In this document: positions 28,304-36,834 of the stretch, piece by piece
How positions within the stretch are numbered: position 1 is the stretch's first letter
How the letters are laid out: every line of letters begins with the position of its first letter
NCBI GenBank assembly: GCA_902564245.1
Contig: CACFAF010000004.1
Span: 16,754-80,753, forward strand
Reading direction: 5' to 3'
DNA length: 64,000 nucleotides
Origin: an uncultured Pelagibacteraceae bacterium
GTDB taxonomy: Bacteria > Pseudomonadota > Alphaproteobacteria > Pelagibacterales > Pelagibacteraceae
The notes under the pieces: model-generated
What the model was told of the DNA's origin: nothing
The model's input: only the letters and a program-made list of their open reading frames with translations
Databases searched by the model: none
Program-made: the position numbers and the translations under genes

Positions 28304-28816
28304 TTAAAATTTTTTCAAAAAATTAAATGCGTAACTATTTGCTCCTGGATTTTTATCTCCAAAGCTAGCATTTGATACATGATTATAAGACATTCCCAAG
28401 CTTGTATTTTCTGAAATGTTATAAGTTGCTTGTAGTTCAGATTTAAATTCTAGTATATGTCCTAAATCTTTTCCGTCACCTTCTCCATAAAGTCCTGGAG
28501 TAAAACTTGGAGTAAAGTCTATTTTACCATAATCATAATGTGCTTGTATCCCCGTATAAAAATAAGTTGCACTATCAGCTGTTATAAAAGCACCTGTTAC
28601 TGGAGAAAGTCTTCCTATTTTTGTTTCTCTAAAAAGACTTTCATTTTGATGTTCAAATCCATAAAGCTGAGCTCTTTTGCCATCGTCACTAAAATCAAAC
28701 ACTCCGGTATAAAAATTTACCTCATGTTCATTTGTTGATATTTTTTTATCTTCACTTACTACTGGTAAAAATAATAAGAATGAAAAAATAAATGAGTAAA
28801 GTTTTGTCATATTCAT
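28304..28816 (-). CDS. PagL-like lipid A deacylase / acyloxyacyl hydrolase family protein
   Basis: A 170-residue protein with a signal peptide (about 1-21) and alternating beta-strand sequence ending in Phe, as in small outer-membrane barrels. The C-terminal YNHVSNASFGDKNPGANSY carries the PagL His-x-Ser pair (H146, S148). At the position of the third PagL residue (Glu in the studied enzyme, 14 after His) there is N160, so activity is uncertain. It sits directly upstream of the hydroxyacid genes, 11 bases away. Confidence 0.75.
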   Translation of the reverse strand: MNMTKLYSFIFSFLLFLPVVSEDKKISTNEHEVNFYTGVFDFSDDGKRAQLYGFEHQNESLFRETKIGRLSPVTGAFITADSATYFYTGIQAHYDYGKIDFTPSFTPGLYGEGDGKDLGHILEFKSELQATYNISENTSLGMSYNHVSNASFGDKNPGANSYAFNFLKKF

Positions 28817-28849
28817 ATTAAAAATTTAAAAACATTATATACATTATAG

Positions 28850-29221
28850 TTATAGCTTTTGAACTATTAATTTTCTAACTATTATTGCACCACCTACAAA
28901 AAATAACAATATTGGCAATAACCATAAAATAAAGGTATTTTTATTGAAATCAGGATTGTAAGTGATCCATTGTCCATATCTTTTTTTTAAAAATTCATAA
29001 ACCTGATCTTCATTTAAACCTTCATTTAATTTTTTTTCTATTAAAATTTTCATACTTTCTGCAAAATCTGATTGAGAATCATAAATTGACTGACCTTGAC
29101 AGATCAAACATCTTATATTTTTTGAAATTTTTTTTTTTAAAATTTCATTATCTTTTGAATAACTTAAATTATAGAAATTCAAAAAAATAAGAAATATAAA
29201 AAAAAATCTAACTATTTTCAT
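28850..29221 (-). CDS. ccmH: Cytochrome c maturation protein CcmH (CycL)
   Basis: This 123-residue exported protein reduces apocytochrome haem-binding cysteines. A signal peptide is followed by RCLICQGQSI with the redox pair C38/C41, then ESMKILIEKKLNEGLNEDQV and RYGQWITYNP, and one C-terminal membrane helix. The CcmI-like extension seen in some bacteria is absent. It overlaps ccmG by four bases. Confidence 0.95.
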   Translation of the reverse strand: MKIVRFFFIFLIFLNFYNLSYSKDNEILKKKISKNIRCLICQGQSIYDSQSDFAESMKILIEKKLNEGLNEDQVYEFLKKRYGQWITYNPDFNKNTFILWLLPILLFFVGGAIIVRKLIVQKL

Positions 29222-29739
29222 TTTAAAATAATATTTATTTCATTTAGAGAATTTTGATCAAGAGGACCTATATATTTTTTTATAATCTTTTTATTTTTAT
29301 TAATTATAAATGTTTCGGGAATACCATAAGCTCCTAATTCGATTGAAATTGTTCCATCAGTGTCTATCATGTTATCTGAATATGGATTTCCAAATTTATC
29401 AATAAACTTTTTTGCATTAGTAAATTTATCTTTATAATTTAATCCAATCAATTTTATTTTTGGATTTCTACTTAATTCCATTAATATTGAATGTTCTTTT
29501 CGACAAGGTAAACACCAAGAAGCCCAAATATTAAGTAAATAGAATTCACTATCTACGAACAATTCATCTGAGCTAATTTCTTTTTTTAAATCTAAATCTT
29601 GAGATTTAAATTTTGGTAAACTTTTTTTTAAAACTTTATCTGGAACATAAATATTCGATTTTTTTAAAGCTTCAAATAAAATTAAGAAACAAAAAAATAA
29701 TAAGAGGCTAATAAATATTAATTTAATTCTATTTTGCAT
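29218..29739 (-). CDS. ccmG: Thiol:disulfide interchange protein CcmG/DsbE
   Basis: Membrane-anchored thioredoxin-like protein of 173 residues. One N-terminal helix (about 8-25) precedes the thioredoxin domain with WASWCLPCRKE (C76, C79) and the cis-proline region GAYGIPETFIIN. It keeps apocytochrome c cysteines reduced for haem attachment. It overlaps both ccmF and ccmH. Confidence 0.95.
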   Translation of the reverse strand: MQNRIKLIFISLLLFFCFLILFEALKKSNIYVPDKVLKKSLPKFKSQDLDLKKEISSDELFVDSEFYLLNIWASWCLPCRKEHSILMELSRNPKIKLIGLNYKDKFTNAKKFIDKFGNPYSDNMIDTDGTISIELGAYGIPETFIINKNKKIIKKYIGPLDQNSLNEINIILK

Positions 29740-31612
29740 ATTCTTTTTTAAAAAAACTTATGAACCCACCTAGTGCTATAAAAATTGTCGAAATCCAAAT
29801 CCAAATCATATAAGGTTTAAGCTGGTATCTAACATTAAAATATTCTTTTCCTTTTACAAAATTCATTACTAAAAATTTATCAGTATATAGAGTAGTTTTA
29901 ATATCCGCTTCACTAGTTATTGTAGTTGGTTCATTATAAATTCTAATTTCTGGTTTTAAATAAATAATTTCCTGATTTTTATCTTGAATCTTAAAATAAC
30001 CAATAACAGAATCATAATTTTTACTTTTATTATTTTCTATTTTCTCAAAAGTAATAATATTTTCTTTTAAATTAAATTTCTCTCCTACTTTTAAATTAGT
30101 TATCATTTCTTTTGAAAAAATACTGTTCAATAAAATACTTAAAATTAAAAGACTAAAACCAAAATGGGAAACGATTTGTGAAATATTTTTAAATCTCTTA
30201 TTAAAAAACTCTCTTATCGTTATAAAAAATAGATACAGTGATGCACATAACAAAATTGTTAAAATTAAAGTTTCTGAACTTGTACGATCTAGAACAATAT
30301 AAGATAAAAATATTGATAAAATTAAAAATATGATATTTGTAATTCTAATTCTTAAATATGATTTTATCCAATTTAAACTTGGAACAATAGCCATAAAAAT
30401 TAAGAAAAAAATTAAAAAAGGTATTATTAATTTATTAAAAAAAGGTGGACCTATAGAAATTTTTTCATCTGTAATAACCTCCAGAAAAATTGGATATACT
30501 GTACCAATCAAAATTACAGCCAAAAAGTACATAAGAAACCAATTATTTACCAAGATTGATGCCTCTTTACTTATCCAGTTTATTTTTATTTTTTTTAAGT
30601 TGTTATCTTTAAAAAATGTAAAAAAGATAAATAAAGCAATAAATATTAAAATAAAAAGAAATATTAATATAAACATTCCTCTCTCTGGGTCATTTGCAAA
30701 GGTATGTACAGAATTAAGTATACCTGAACGAACTAAAAATGTTCCACTCATACTTAATGTAAACGAAGCTATAGATAATATAACTACCCATGAGGCTAAA
30801 GATAAATTTTTTTCTAGAACTATTATACAATGAAGTAAAGCAGTTAAACATAACCATGGCATTAAAGAAACATTTTCAACTGGATCCCAAAACCAAAATC
30901 CTCCCCAACCAAGTTCATAATAAGCCCATATTGATCCTAGCATAATTCCAATTGTTAAAAATACCCACGAAATTAATATCCATTTTTTTATATGGCGTGC
31001 CCAATTTTTAGAAATATAATTTTCAACAACTGCAGCTAAAGAAGAAGCAAAAATTATGGAAGAACCAACATAACCTATGTATAAAATTGGGGGATGTATG
31101 GCTAATGCTGGATCCTGTAATATTGGGTTTAAACCCAAACCTTCTTGAGGAATTGGAAATAAATTACTAAACGGATTTGAAGTAATTAATACAAATAAAA
31201 AAAAACCAATTATTATTATTTGTTGAAAAACTAAAGTTAAAATTCTGTATCTTTTTGGCTGATTACTTGATGTTACTAAAAATAGAAAAATAAATAAGGT
31301 CAGCACTAGTAGCCAAAGTAATAAACTGCCCTCATGATTTCCCCACGTGCCTGAAATCTTATAAAATAATGGTTTGGTAGTATGTGAATTATTGTAAACT
31401 GTTTCATTACTAAAATCAGAATTTATGAAAGAAAGGATTAACCCTATGAAGCTAATAGAGACAAAAAAAAATTGAAGAAAACTTATAGGTAAAATTTTAG
31501 GATTAATAAATATTTCTCTATTGTTATAATTTTTAATTGATAATAAAATAATCAGTAGTCCTGCAATTAATCCAAAAATCAAAGAATAATATCCAATTTG
31601 AGTAGCTAACAA
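29729..31612 (-). CDS. ccmF: Cytochrome c haem lyase subunit CcmF
   Basis: A polytopic 627-residue membrane protein that joins haem from CcmE to apocytochrome c. The haem-handling motif GWGGFWFWDPVENVSLMPW is clear, preceded by HPPILYIGYVG. Several histidines on the periplasmic side match family positions (for example the GTWGNHEGS segment). It overlaps ccmG by 11 bases. Confidence 0.97.
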   Translation of the reverse strand: MLATQIGYYSLIFGLIAGLLIILLSIKNYNNREIFINPKILPISFLQFFFVSISFIGLILSFINSDFSNETVYNNSHTTKPLFYKISGTWGNHEGSLLLWLLVLTLFIFLFLVTSSNQPKRYRILTLVFQQIIIIGFFLFVLITSNPFSNLFPIPQEGLGLNPILQDPALAIHPPILYIGYVGSSIIFASSLAAVVENYISKNWARHIKKWILISWVFLTIGIMLGSIWAYYELGWGGFWFWDPVENVSLMPWLCLTALLHCIIVLEKNLSLASWVVILSIASFTLSMSGTFLVRSGILNSVHTFANDPERGMFILIFLFILIFIALFIFFTFFKDNNLKKIKINWISKEASILVNNWFLMYFLAVILIGTVYPIFLEVITDEKISIGPPFFNKLIIPFLIFFLIFMAIVPSLNWIKSYLRIRITNIIFLILSIFLSYIVLDRTSSETLILTILLCASLYLFFITIREFFNKRFKNISQIVSHFGFSLLILSILLNSIFSKEMITNLKVGEKFNLKENIITFEKIENNKSKNYDSVIGYFKIQDKNQEIIYLKPEIRIYNEPTTITSEADIKTTLYTDKFLVMNFVKGKEYFNVRYQLKPYMIWIWISTIFIALGGFISFFKKEYAK

Positions 31613-31613
31613 T

Positions 31614-32033
31614 TTATTTATCTCCTAAAGCTTCTTTAACTTCGGGTGGCATATAATTTTCATCATGTTTTGCCAATATTTTTGTTGCAACTAAATAATT
31701 TCTATCTTTTAAAAAACCTTCAGCAACAACTCCCTTTCCCTCAGTAAATAGATTGGGAACCGATCCAGAATATGTAACATTAATTTCACTTTTTAAATCA
31801 GTAATTACAAAATTTATTTCATTAGATTTAATAACAACTGATTTTTTCTTAACCATTCCACCAACTCTTATTTTCTTAGATTGTATTTCATTTAAGGTTT
31901 TTATTTCAGTAGGAGATTTAAAATAAACTACATTTTCTTCTAAAGATTTTAAAATTAAAAAAACTGTTAAAGAGATAATAAGCAATAATAAAGATATAAA
32001 CAAAATCCTAAGCTTAACTTTTTTACCATACAT
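31614..32033 (-). CDS. ccmE: Cytochrome c maturation haem chaperone CcmE
   Basis: The periplasmic haem carrier has 139 residues. One N-terminal membrane anchor (about 9-28), then an OB-fold with [20 protein letters not shown] and GVVAEGF, and the covalent haem histidine H123 in [11 protein letters not shown], with Y127 completing the HxxxY motif. It is one base from ccmF. Confidence 0.97.
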   Translation of the reverse strand: MYGKKVKLRILFISLLLLIISLTVFLILKSLEENVVYFKSPTEIKTLNEIQSKKIRVGGMVKKKSVVIKSNEINFVITDLKSEINVTYSGSVPNLFTEGKGVVAEGFLKDRNYLVATKILAKHDENYMPPEVKEALGDK

Positions 32034-32044
32034 AGGTTACGAAG

Positions 32045-32272
32045 TTAAATTTTAGAAGTGCCTGATAATATTTCTTTATTAATATTTTGTAATTTTGCAA
32101 CTCTTGTTTTTTGGGAGTTTAGCAAACCAAATTTAGCAATAAATTTTTTTTGTTCTTTTACTAATTGTAATTTAGTTATTAAAAATAAAGATACAAAACT
32201 TAACAATGTAAATAAAAATGCAGACCAAACATATTGGCCATAACCATTCATAAAAAGTATTTCATTAATCAT
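32045..32272 (-). CDS. ccmD: Haem exporter protein CcmD
   Basis: A 75-residue protein with one membrane helix (about 12-33) after the family-typical MNGYGQYVWSAF start. CcmD releases haem-loaded CcmE from the CcmABC complex. The C-terminal tail is longer than in most CcmD proteins. It overlaps ccmC by four bases. Confidence 0.85.
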   Translation of the reverse strand: MINEILFMNGYGQYVWSAFLFTLLSFVSLFLITKLQLVKEQKKFIAKFGLLNSQKTRVAKLQNINKEILSGTSKI

Positions 32273-32976
32273 AATCTATCTAATCCTTTATTTTTAATTT
32301 TTATCAGTTCCGTATTATATTTCATTAAAAAAATTAACAACGAAAATAGTGCAAATGCCGCAGTCATAATTGCTAATGGTATTAACATTGATGAATGTAT
32401 TGATGTTTTTGATAAAATATTGATTGATGATGGTTGGTGTAGAGTTGTCCACCAATCTACAGAAAATTTAATAATAGGTACATTAATTACTCCAAAAATT
32501 GCAATAATTGATGTAATCTTTATTGCCTTGTCGTTATTATCAAATATTCTCCACGATAATAAATATATTAAGTAAAATAAAAGTAAAATTACCATTGAAG
32601 TAATTCTTGCATCCCATGCCCACCATGTCCCCCAAGTAGGTATACCCCAAATTGCTCCTGTTACTAATGCAACTATATTAAATATAAAACCTGAAGGAGC
32701 TAAGCTCTTAGATATTAAAGAAAGATTTTTATTTTTAAATATAAAAACACCCATTGATAAAAAAGCAATTGATGAAAATATCCCAATAGAAATCCAAGCA
32801 GCAGGAACATGGACATACATAATTCTTACTGAATGACTTTGTTTATAATCTTCAGGAGATAATACTAAGGCTTCTAATAGACCTATTGATAAAACAATAA
32901 TAAATAAAAAAAGAACATACTTCGTTACTTTTGAATTAATTAAAAATATTTTATTAGGTTCAAAAAACTTAAACAT
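32269..32976 (-). CDS. ccmC: Haem export/transfer protein CcmC
   Basis: With six hydrophobic segments in 235 residues, CcmC loads haem onto CcmE. It carries the WGTWWAWDARITSMVILLL haem-handling motif and the flanking histidines (YVHVPAAW and TTLHQPSS). It is the first gene of this ccm run; ccmA and ccmB are not adjacent. No clear ribosome site precedes its ATG. A hairpin RNA candidate lies about 60 bases upstream. Confidence 0.96.
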   Translation of the reverse strand: MFKFFEPNKIFLINSKVTKYVLFLFIIVLSIGLLEALVLSPEDYKQSHSVRIMYVHVPAAWISIGIFSSIAFLSMGVFIFKNKNLSLISKSLAPSGFIFNIVALVTGAIWGIPTWGTWWAWDARITSMVILLLFYLIYLLSWRIFDNNDKAIKITSIIAIFGVINVPIIKFSVDWWTTLHQPSSINILSKTSIHSSMLIPLAIMTAAFALFSLLIFLMKYNTELIKIKNKGLDRL

Positions 32977-33037
32977 TTATAAACGTTATATATATATTTA
33001 AACGATGAAAAGCTTAATTATTTTTTGAAATTTTTTC

Positions 33038-33090
33038 GACCAAGAATGCTGAGGGAGATAATTTAAGGGAAGAACTATGCATCCTTGGTC
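33038..33090 (-). ncRNA. Candidate structured RNA: long hairpin with CU-rich loop upstream of ccmC
   Basis: Arms 33038-33044 and 33084-33090 pair perfectly (GACCAAG/CTTGGTC), as do 33046-33049 and 33079-33082 (ATGC/GCAT). The position between them is A against C on the plus strand but G against U on the minus strand, so a continuous 12-bp helix forms only if the minus strand is transcribed. The 29-base loop then holds two pyrimidine tracts, TTCTTCCC and TCTCCCTC, resembling anti-ribosome-site motifs of alphaproteobacterial sRNAs. It lies between hspQ and ccmC on their strand. No U-run terminator follows. Confidence 0.6.
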
Positions 33091-33108
33091 AATGTAAATA
33101 AATTACTA

Positions 33109-33124
33109 CTTAGATATGTCTAAG
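33109..33124. repeat. Perfect 6-bp inverted repeat between hspQ and ccmC
   Basis: CTTAGA (33109-33114) and TCTAAG (33119-33124) flank a four-base spacer, 18 bases from the CU-loop hairpin. It may be a regulator site for the RNA or for ccmC, or chance in AT-rich DNA. The rest of the 32,977-33,158 gap shows nothing else recognisable. Confidence 0.4.
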
Positions 33125-33158
33125 ATTTGAGCTAATTATGTTTAAAAAGTGACTTATT

Positions 33159-33479
33159 TTAATTTGAGGGCTTAAAATAGCTTGAACCTTTTCTGCCTGA
33201 AAAAATTTCATTAATTAGAGGATGTTTTACAGGTTCTTCTGAATCGTCTGTTAAAAGATTTTGTTCTGAAACGTAAGCTTCATATGTTATTTCATCATTC
33301 TCCGCTAATAAATGATAAAAGGGCTGATTTTTTCTTGGTCTTACATTTTTTGGGATTGATTGATACCATTCTTCAGAATTATTAAACTCAAAATCAACAT
33401 CATAAATAACTCCTCTAAATTCAAAATGTTTATGTTTTACAACATCACCTATGGAAAATTTTGCTTTTTGCACTGACAT
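33159..33479 (-). CDS. hspQ: Heat shock protein HspQ
   Basis: A 106-residue member of the HspQ/YccV family: AKFSIGDVVKHKHFEFRGVI at the N-terminus, FHPEW-like VDFEFNNSEEWY, RPRKNQPFYHLLAEND and the AYVSEQNLL segment. In enterobacteria HspQ enhances Lon proteolysis and binds hemimethylated oriC. It is transcribed divergently from yciB across an AT-rich gap of 78 bases. Confidence 0.93.
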   Translation of the reverse strand: MSVQKAKFSIGDVVKHKHFEFRGVIYDVDFEFNNSEEWYQSIPKNVRPRKNQPFYHLLAENDEITYEAYVSEQNLLTDDSEEPVKHPLINEIFSGRKGSSYFKPSN

Positions 33480-33557
33480 TCACTTAAATATGGGTATTTA
33501 AAAAAAAAAATCAATAAAAAAATATAAAAGTTTTATTAATCTGTTAATATCTTTAAT

Positions 33558-34109
33558 GTGAATAGATCTTTTGTTAAATTTGTCACAGACTTCGGTCCTT
33601 TAGTAGTTTTTTTCTTTTTTTATTATAACAATGATAAAAGCTTAAAAATTGCTATCCCTCCCTTTATAATTGCTACATTAATAGCGCTAGCAGTTATATG
33701 GTTTTTAGAAAAAAAAATTCCAATGATACCTTTAATTGGTGGAATTTTAATACTACTATTTGGTGGTTTAACTATTTACTTTGATAATCCTGTTTTTATT
33801 TATATTAAACCGACGATAATTAACATTTTATTTGGACTTTCTTTATTTTTTGGAAAATTTTTTACTGATGAACCTGTATTAAAAAAAATTTTAGGAAATT
33901 CATTATTATTATCAAATGAAGGCTGGAATATATTAGGTAGAAGGTGGATGTTATTTTTTTTTTCTTTAGCAATTATTAATGAACTTATCTGGAGAACACA
34001 ATCTGAAGAATTTTGGGTTAATTTTAAAGTTTGGGGAATATTACCTATAACTTTTATTTTTACTGCCTTTCAAATACCAACAATAAATAAGCATAAACTA
34101 GATGAATAA
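33558..34109 (+). CDS. yciB: Inner membrane-spanning protein YciB (septation protein A family)
   Basis: With five to six hydrophobic segments in 183 residues, it opens KFVTDFGPLVVFFFFYY and has LFFGKFFTDEPVLKKIL and the GWNILGRRWMLFF motif of the family. YciB links envelope and division machinery in enterobacteria; its molecular role is unclear. The start is GTG; the ATG two bases earlier is out of frame. Confidence 0.93.
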   Translation: MNRSFVKFVTDFGPLVVFFFFYYNNDKSLKIAIPPFIIATLIALAVIWFLEKKIPMIPLIGGILILLFGGLTIYFDNPVFIYIKPTIINILFGLSLFFGKFFTDEPVLKKILGNSLLLSNEGWNILGRRWMLFFFSLAIINELIWRTQSEEFWVNFKVWGILPITFIFTAFQIPTINKHKLDE

Positions 34110-34440
34110 AAATTTAAAATTAGTAATTAATAATAACTATAAAAAAATTGAAGATAAATTTTTTTTTGAGAAAGATGAATTAAAAGTTATTCTTGATTTG
34201 TATGCAGAAATGGTCTCAGCTGGATCGTGGAAAGATTATGGACTTAACATATCAAGTAGGCAAGTTGGTTTTAGTGTTTTTAAAAATTCTACTGAAAATG
34301 CTTTATATAAAATTTGTAAAAATTTTAAACCAAGCAATAAAAACCTTAAGTACTTAATTACTGATGCAAAAGGAAAGATATTAAAAAATTCTTTTGAACT
34401 AGAAAATTTAATTAAAAATACGAATTGGAAAAAACTTTAA
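34102..34440 (+). CDS. DUF2794 family protein
   Basis: A 112-residue soluble protein with the family-typical F-ELKVILDLYAEMVSAGSWKD and ALYKICK segments. DUF2794 is widespread in alphaproteobacteria with unknown function. It overlaps yciB by eight bases, so the pair is co-translated. It ends 11 bases from the convergent Bax-inhibitor gene. Confidence 0.85.
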   Translation: MNKNLKLVINNNYKKIEDKFFFEKDELKVILDLYAEMVSAGSWKDYGLNISSRQVGFSVFKNSTENALYKICKNFKPSNKNLKYLITDAKGKILKNSFELENLIKNTNWKKL

Positions 34441-34451
34441 ACGAATTAATA

Positions 34452-35213
34452 TTATCTTCTTTGACCAAACAATCTTAAAAGCATTATAAAAAGGTTTATG
34501 AAATCTAAATAAAGTGTTAAAGCTCCCATAACAGCCTTTTTACCCATTAGTTCTCCAGTATCACTAGATTGATACATATTTTTTATTTTTTGAGTATCGT
34601 AAGCAGTTAATCCAACAAAAATTAAAACTCCTAAAATTGATATAACAAAATACATCATAGATGATTTTAAAAAAATATTTACTATAGATGCAATTATAAT
34701 ACCAATTAGTCCCATCATTAAAAAAGAGCCAAGCTTAGTTAAATCTCTTTTGGTCGTATAACCGTAAATACTCATTGCTCCAAAAGTTGCCGAACATATA
34801 AAAAATACTCTTGTTACACTCAATCCAGTATAAACTAACAATATAGAAGATAACGACAAACCCATTAAAGATGCAAATACCCAAAAAGTTGTCTGAGCCT
34901 TTGAAGCACTCATTTTGTTAATTCCAAAACTCATGTAAAAAACTACACCCAGTGGTGCTAGCATAACTATCCATTTAAGTCCTGAAAGATAGATTGCATT
35001 TCCTATTTGTGTTAATCCAACAATAGTTCCTGAGTCATCTGTAACTACTGACGTTTTAAAAGTTAACAAAGCTATTATGCCTGTTAAAAGTATTCCTGTA
35101 GCCATATAATTATAAACTTTGAGCATATATGCTCTTAGACCTTCATCTGTTGCTACAGTCGCTTTTTGTGCTTCTTTAACTTTATTTAAAATACTTTCTT
35201 TATTAAATTCCAT
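34452..35213 (-). CDS. Bax inhibitor-1 / YccA family membrane protein
   Basis: Seven hydrophobic segments span this 253-residue protein, beginning VATDEGLRAYMLKVYNYMAT and ending YLDFINLFIMLLRLFGQRR, the signature end of the BI-1 family. The conserved TAYDTQKIKNMY carries an acidic residue implicated in pH-dependent calcium leak in a bacterial homologue. YccA in E. coli interacts with FtsH. It is monocistronic. Confidence 0.93.
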   Translation of the reverse strand: MEFNKESILNKVKEAQKATVATDEGLRAYMLKVYNYMATGILLTGIIALLTFKTSVVTDDSGTIVGLTQIGNAIYLSGLKWIVMLAPLGVVFYMSFGINKMSASKAQTTFWVFASLMGLSLSSILLVYTGLSVTRVFFICSATFGAMSIYGYTTKRDLTKLGSFLMMGLIGIIIASIVNIFLKSSMMYFVISILGVLIFVGLTAYDTQKIKNMYQSSDTGELMGKKAVMGALTLYLDFINLFIMLLRLFGQRR

Positions 35214-35293
35214 ATAACTAGAATATATAATCTTTTACTAATTATTCAAGATACCTTAAAAGATTAATAAAAAATTTATACTACAAATACATA

Positions 35294-36331
35294 ATGAATT
35301 TTAAAAAATTAGGAAATACTGACCTTGAAGTGAGTACAATTTGTCTCGGAACAATGACATGGGGCGAACAAAATACTGAAAAAGAAGGTTTTGATCAAAT
35401 GGATTACGCCTTAGACCAAGGAGTAAACTTTTGGGACACAGCAGAATTATATGCAATCCCTCCAAAAGAAAATACATATGGAAAAACGGAGGAAGTAATT
35501 GGAAATTGGTTTGAAAGAACAAAAAAGAGAAATGAGGTAATCCTTGCTACCAAAGTTGCTGGTCCTGGACTAAGTTGGATTAGAGGTGGAGGTAATCAAT
35601 ATGATGAGAAAAATTTAAATGAAGCAGTTGATCAGAGTCTTAAAAGATTAAAAACGGATTATATTGATCTATATCAATTACACTGGCCAGAAAGAAAAAG
35701 TAATTTTTTTGGTAGACTTGGTTATGAACACAAAGATGAAAAGGACTGGAATAAATTTGAATATATTTTAAATTCGTTAGATAAAATAATTAAGACTGGT
35801 AAAATTAGATACATTGGTCTATCAAATGAAACTGCTTGGGGTCTTTCAAAATTTTTAGAAATTTCAAAATTAAAAAATCTTCCAAGAATGATGTCGGTTC
35901 AAAATCCTTATAGTCTTTTAAATAGAACTTATGAAGTTGGACTGGCTGAAATTTCTATAAGAGAACAAAGTGGTTTATTAGCATATTCTCCATTGGCATT
36001 TGGATATTTGAGTGGAAAATACAGAAATGGAAAATTGCCTGAAAAATCAAGAATGAAGTTATTTGGAGATCAATTTGGAAGATATAAGTCAAAAAATGGC
36101 CAATCAGCAATTGAAAAATATTTTGAAATAGCAAACAAACATGGCTTAGATTTTGCTCAAATGAGTTTAAAATTCTGTGAAGTCCAAACTTTCATAACTA
36201 GCGTAATAATTGGTGCTACAACCATGGAGCAGTTGAAAACTGATATAGAAAGTGTAAATTTGGAATTAAACGAAGAAATAATTAAAGAAATAAATGAAGT
36301 TCAAAAAATATATCCAAATCCATGTCCATGA
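35294..36331 (+). CDS. Aldo/keto reductase, Tas family
   Basis: An NADPH-dependent reductase of 345 residues. The opening LGNTDLEVSTICLGTMTWGE, the catalytic FWDTAELY (Asp-Tyr) with ATKVAG lysine, and DLYQLHWPER histidine form the active site; ITSVIIGATTMEQL is the C-terminal cofactor region. E. coli Tas is the closest named relative by feel; substrate unknown. It is followed, with overlap, by the IalB-like gene. Confidence 0.93.
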   Translation: MNFKKLGNTDLEVSTICLGTMTWGEQNTEKEGFDQMDYALDQGVNFWDTAELYAIPPKENTYGKTEEVIGNWFERTKKRNEVILATKVAGPGLSWIRGGGNQYDEKNLNEAVDQSLKRLKTDYIDLYQLHWPERKSNFFGRLGYEHKDEKDWNKFEYILNSLDKIIKTGKIRYIGLSNETAWGLSKFLEISKLKNLPRMMSVQNPYSLLNRTYEVGLAEISIREQSGLLAYSPLAFGYLSGKYRNGKLPEKSRMKLFGDQFGRYKSKNGQSAIEKYFEIANKHGLDFAQMSLKFCEVQTFITSVIIGATTMEQLKTDIESVNLELNEEIIKEINEVQKIYPNPCP

Positions 36332-36828
36332 TTAAAAAAAGTTTTATTACTATTCTATTCTTAATATTTTTTAATTCTGTAAATGCAGAAGAAATAAAAA
36401 AAGTTGGAAAATATAAAGATTGGGAAACTATGATTATAATTTCAGGTGAAGGAAATACTTGTTTTGCTCAATCTTCACCAGTTTTACAAGCTCCAAAAAA
36501 AAATTCTAGAGATGCAAGATTATTTGTTTCTTTTAGGCCAAATGAAAATATTGTTGATGAGATAAGTATAACTGCAGGATATATATTTAATACTAAAAAT
36601 TCAATTACTGCAAAATCTGGAAAAAATAAATATAAATTTGATATTTCCCAAGAAGGATTTGCTTGGATAGCAGATAATAAAAAAGAAAAAAAATTGATTA
36701 AAACTATGAAAAAAGGATCAAGATTGATGATTACAGGCTATAATCAACAAGGATCACAAACAATAGATCATTACTCACTTTTAGGATTCACAAAAGCCTA
36801 TGGAATGGCTAAAAAGAAATGTAGTTAA
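36322..36828 (+). CDS. Invasion-associated locus B (IalB)-like exported protein
   Basis: A 168-residue protein with a signal peptide ending near NSVNA. The mature part starts KKVGKYKDWETM and has CFAQSSPVLQAPKK and RLFVSFRP, as in IalB proteins. The name comes from Bartonella; free-living alphaproteobacteria carry it with no known role. An ATG at 36328 overlapping the upstream stop (ATGA) is an alternative start. Confidence 0.85.
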   Translation: MSMIKKSFITILFLIFFNSVNAEEIKKVGKYKDWETMIIISGEGNTCFAQSSPVLQAPKKNSRDARLFVSFRPNENIVDEISITAGYIFNTKNSITAKSGKNKYKFDISQEGFAWIADNKKEKKLIKTMKKGSRLMITGYNQQGSQTIDHYSLLGFTKAYGMAKKKCS

Positions 36829-36834
36829 AATTTA

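Noticed and set aside
30330..30833. Plus-strand frame of 167 codons
   Set aside because: It is antisense within ccmF and is only Lys/Ile-rich low-complexity sequence.
32234..32575. Plus-strand frame of 113 codons
   Set aside because: It is antisense to ccmC and ccmD, which have clear family motifs.
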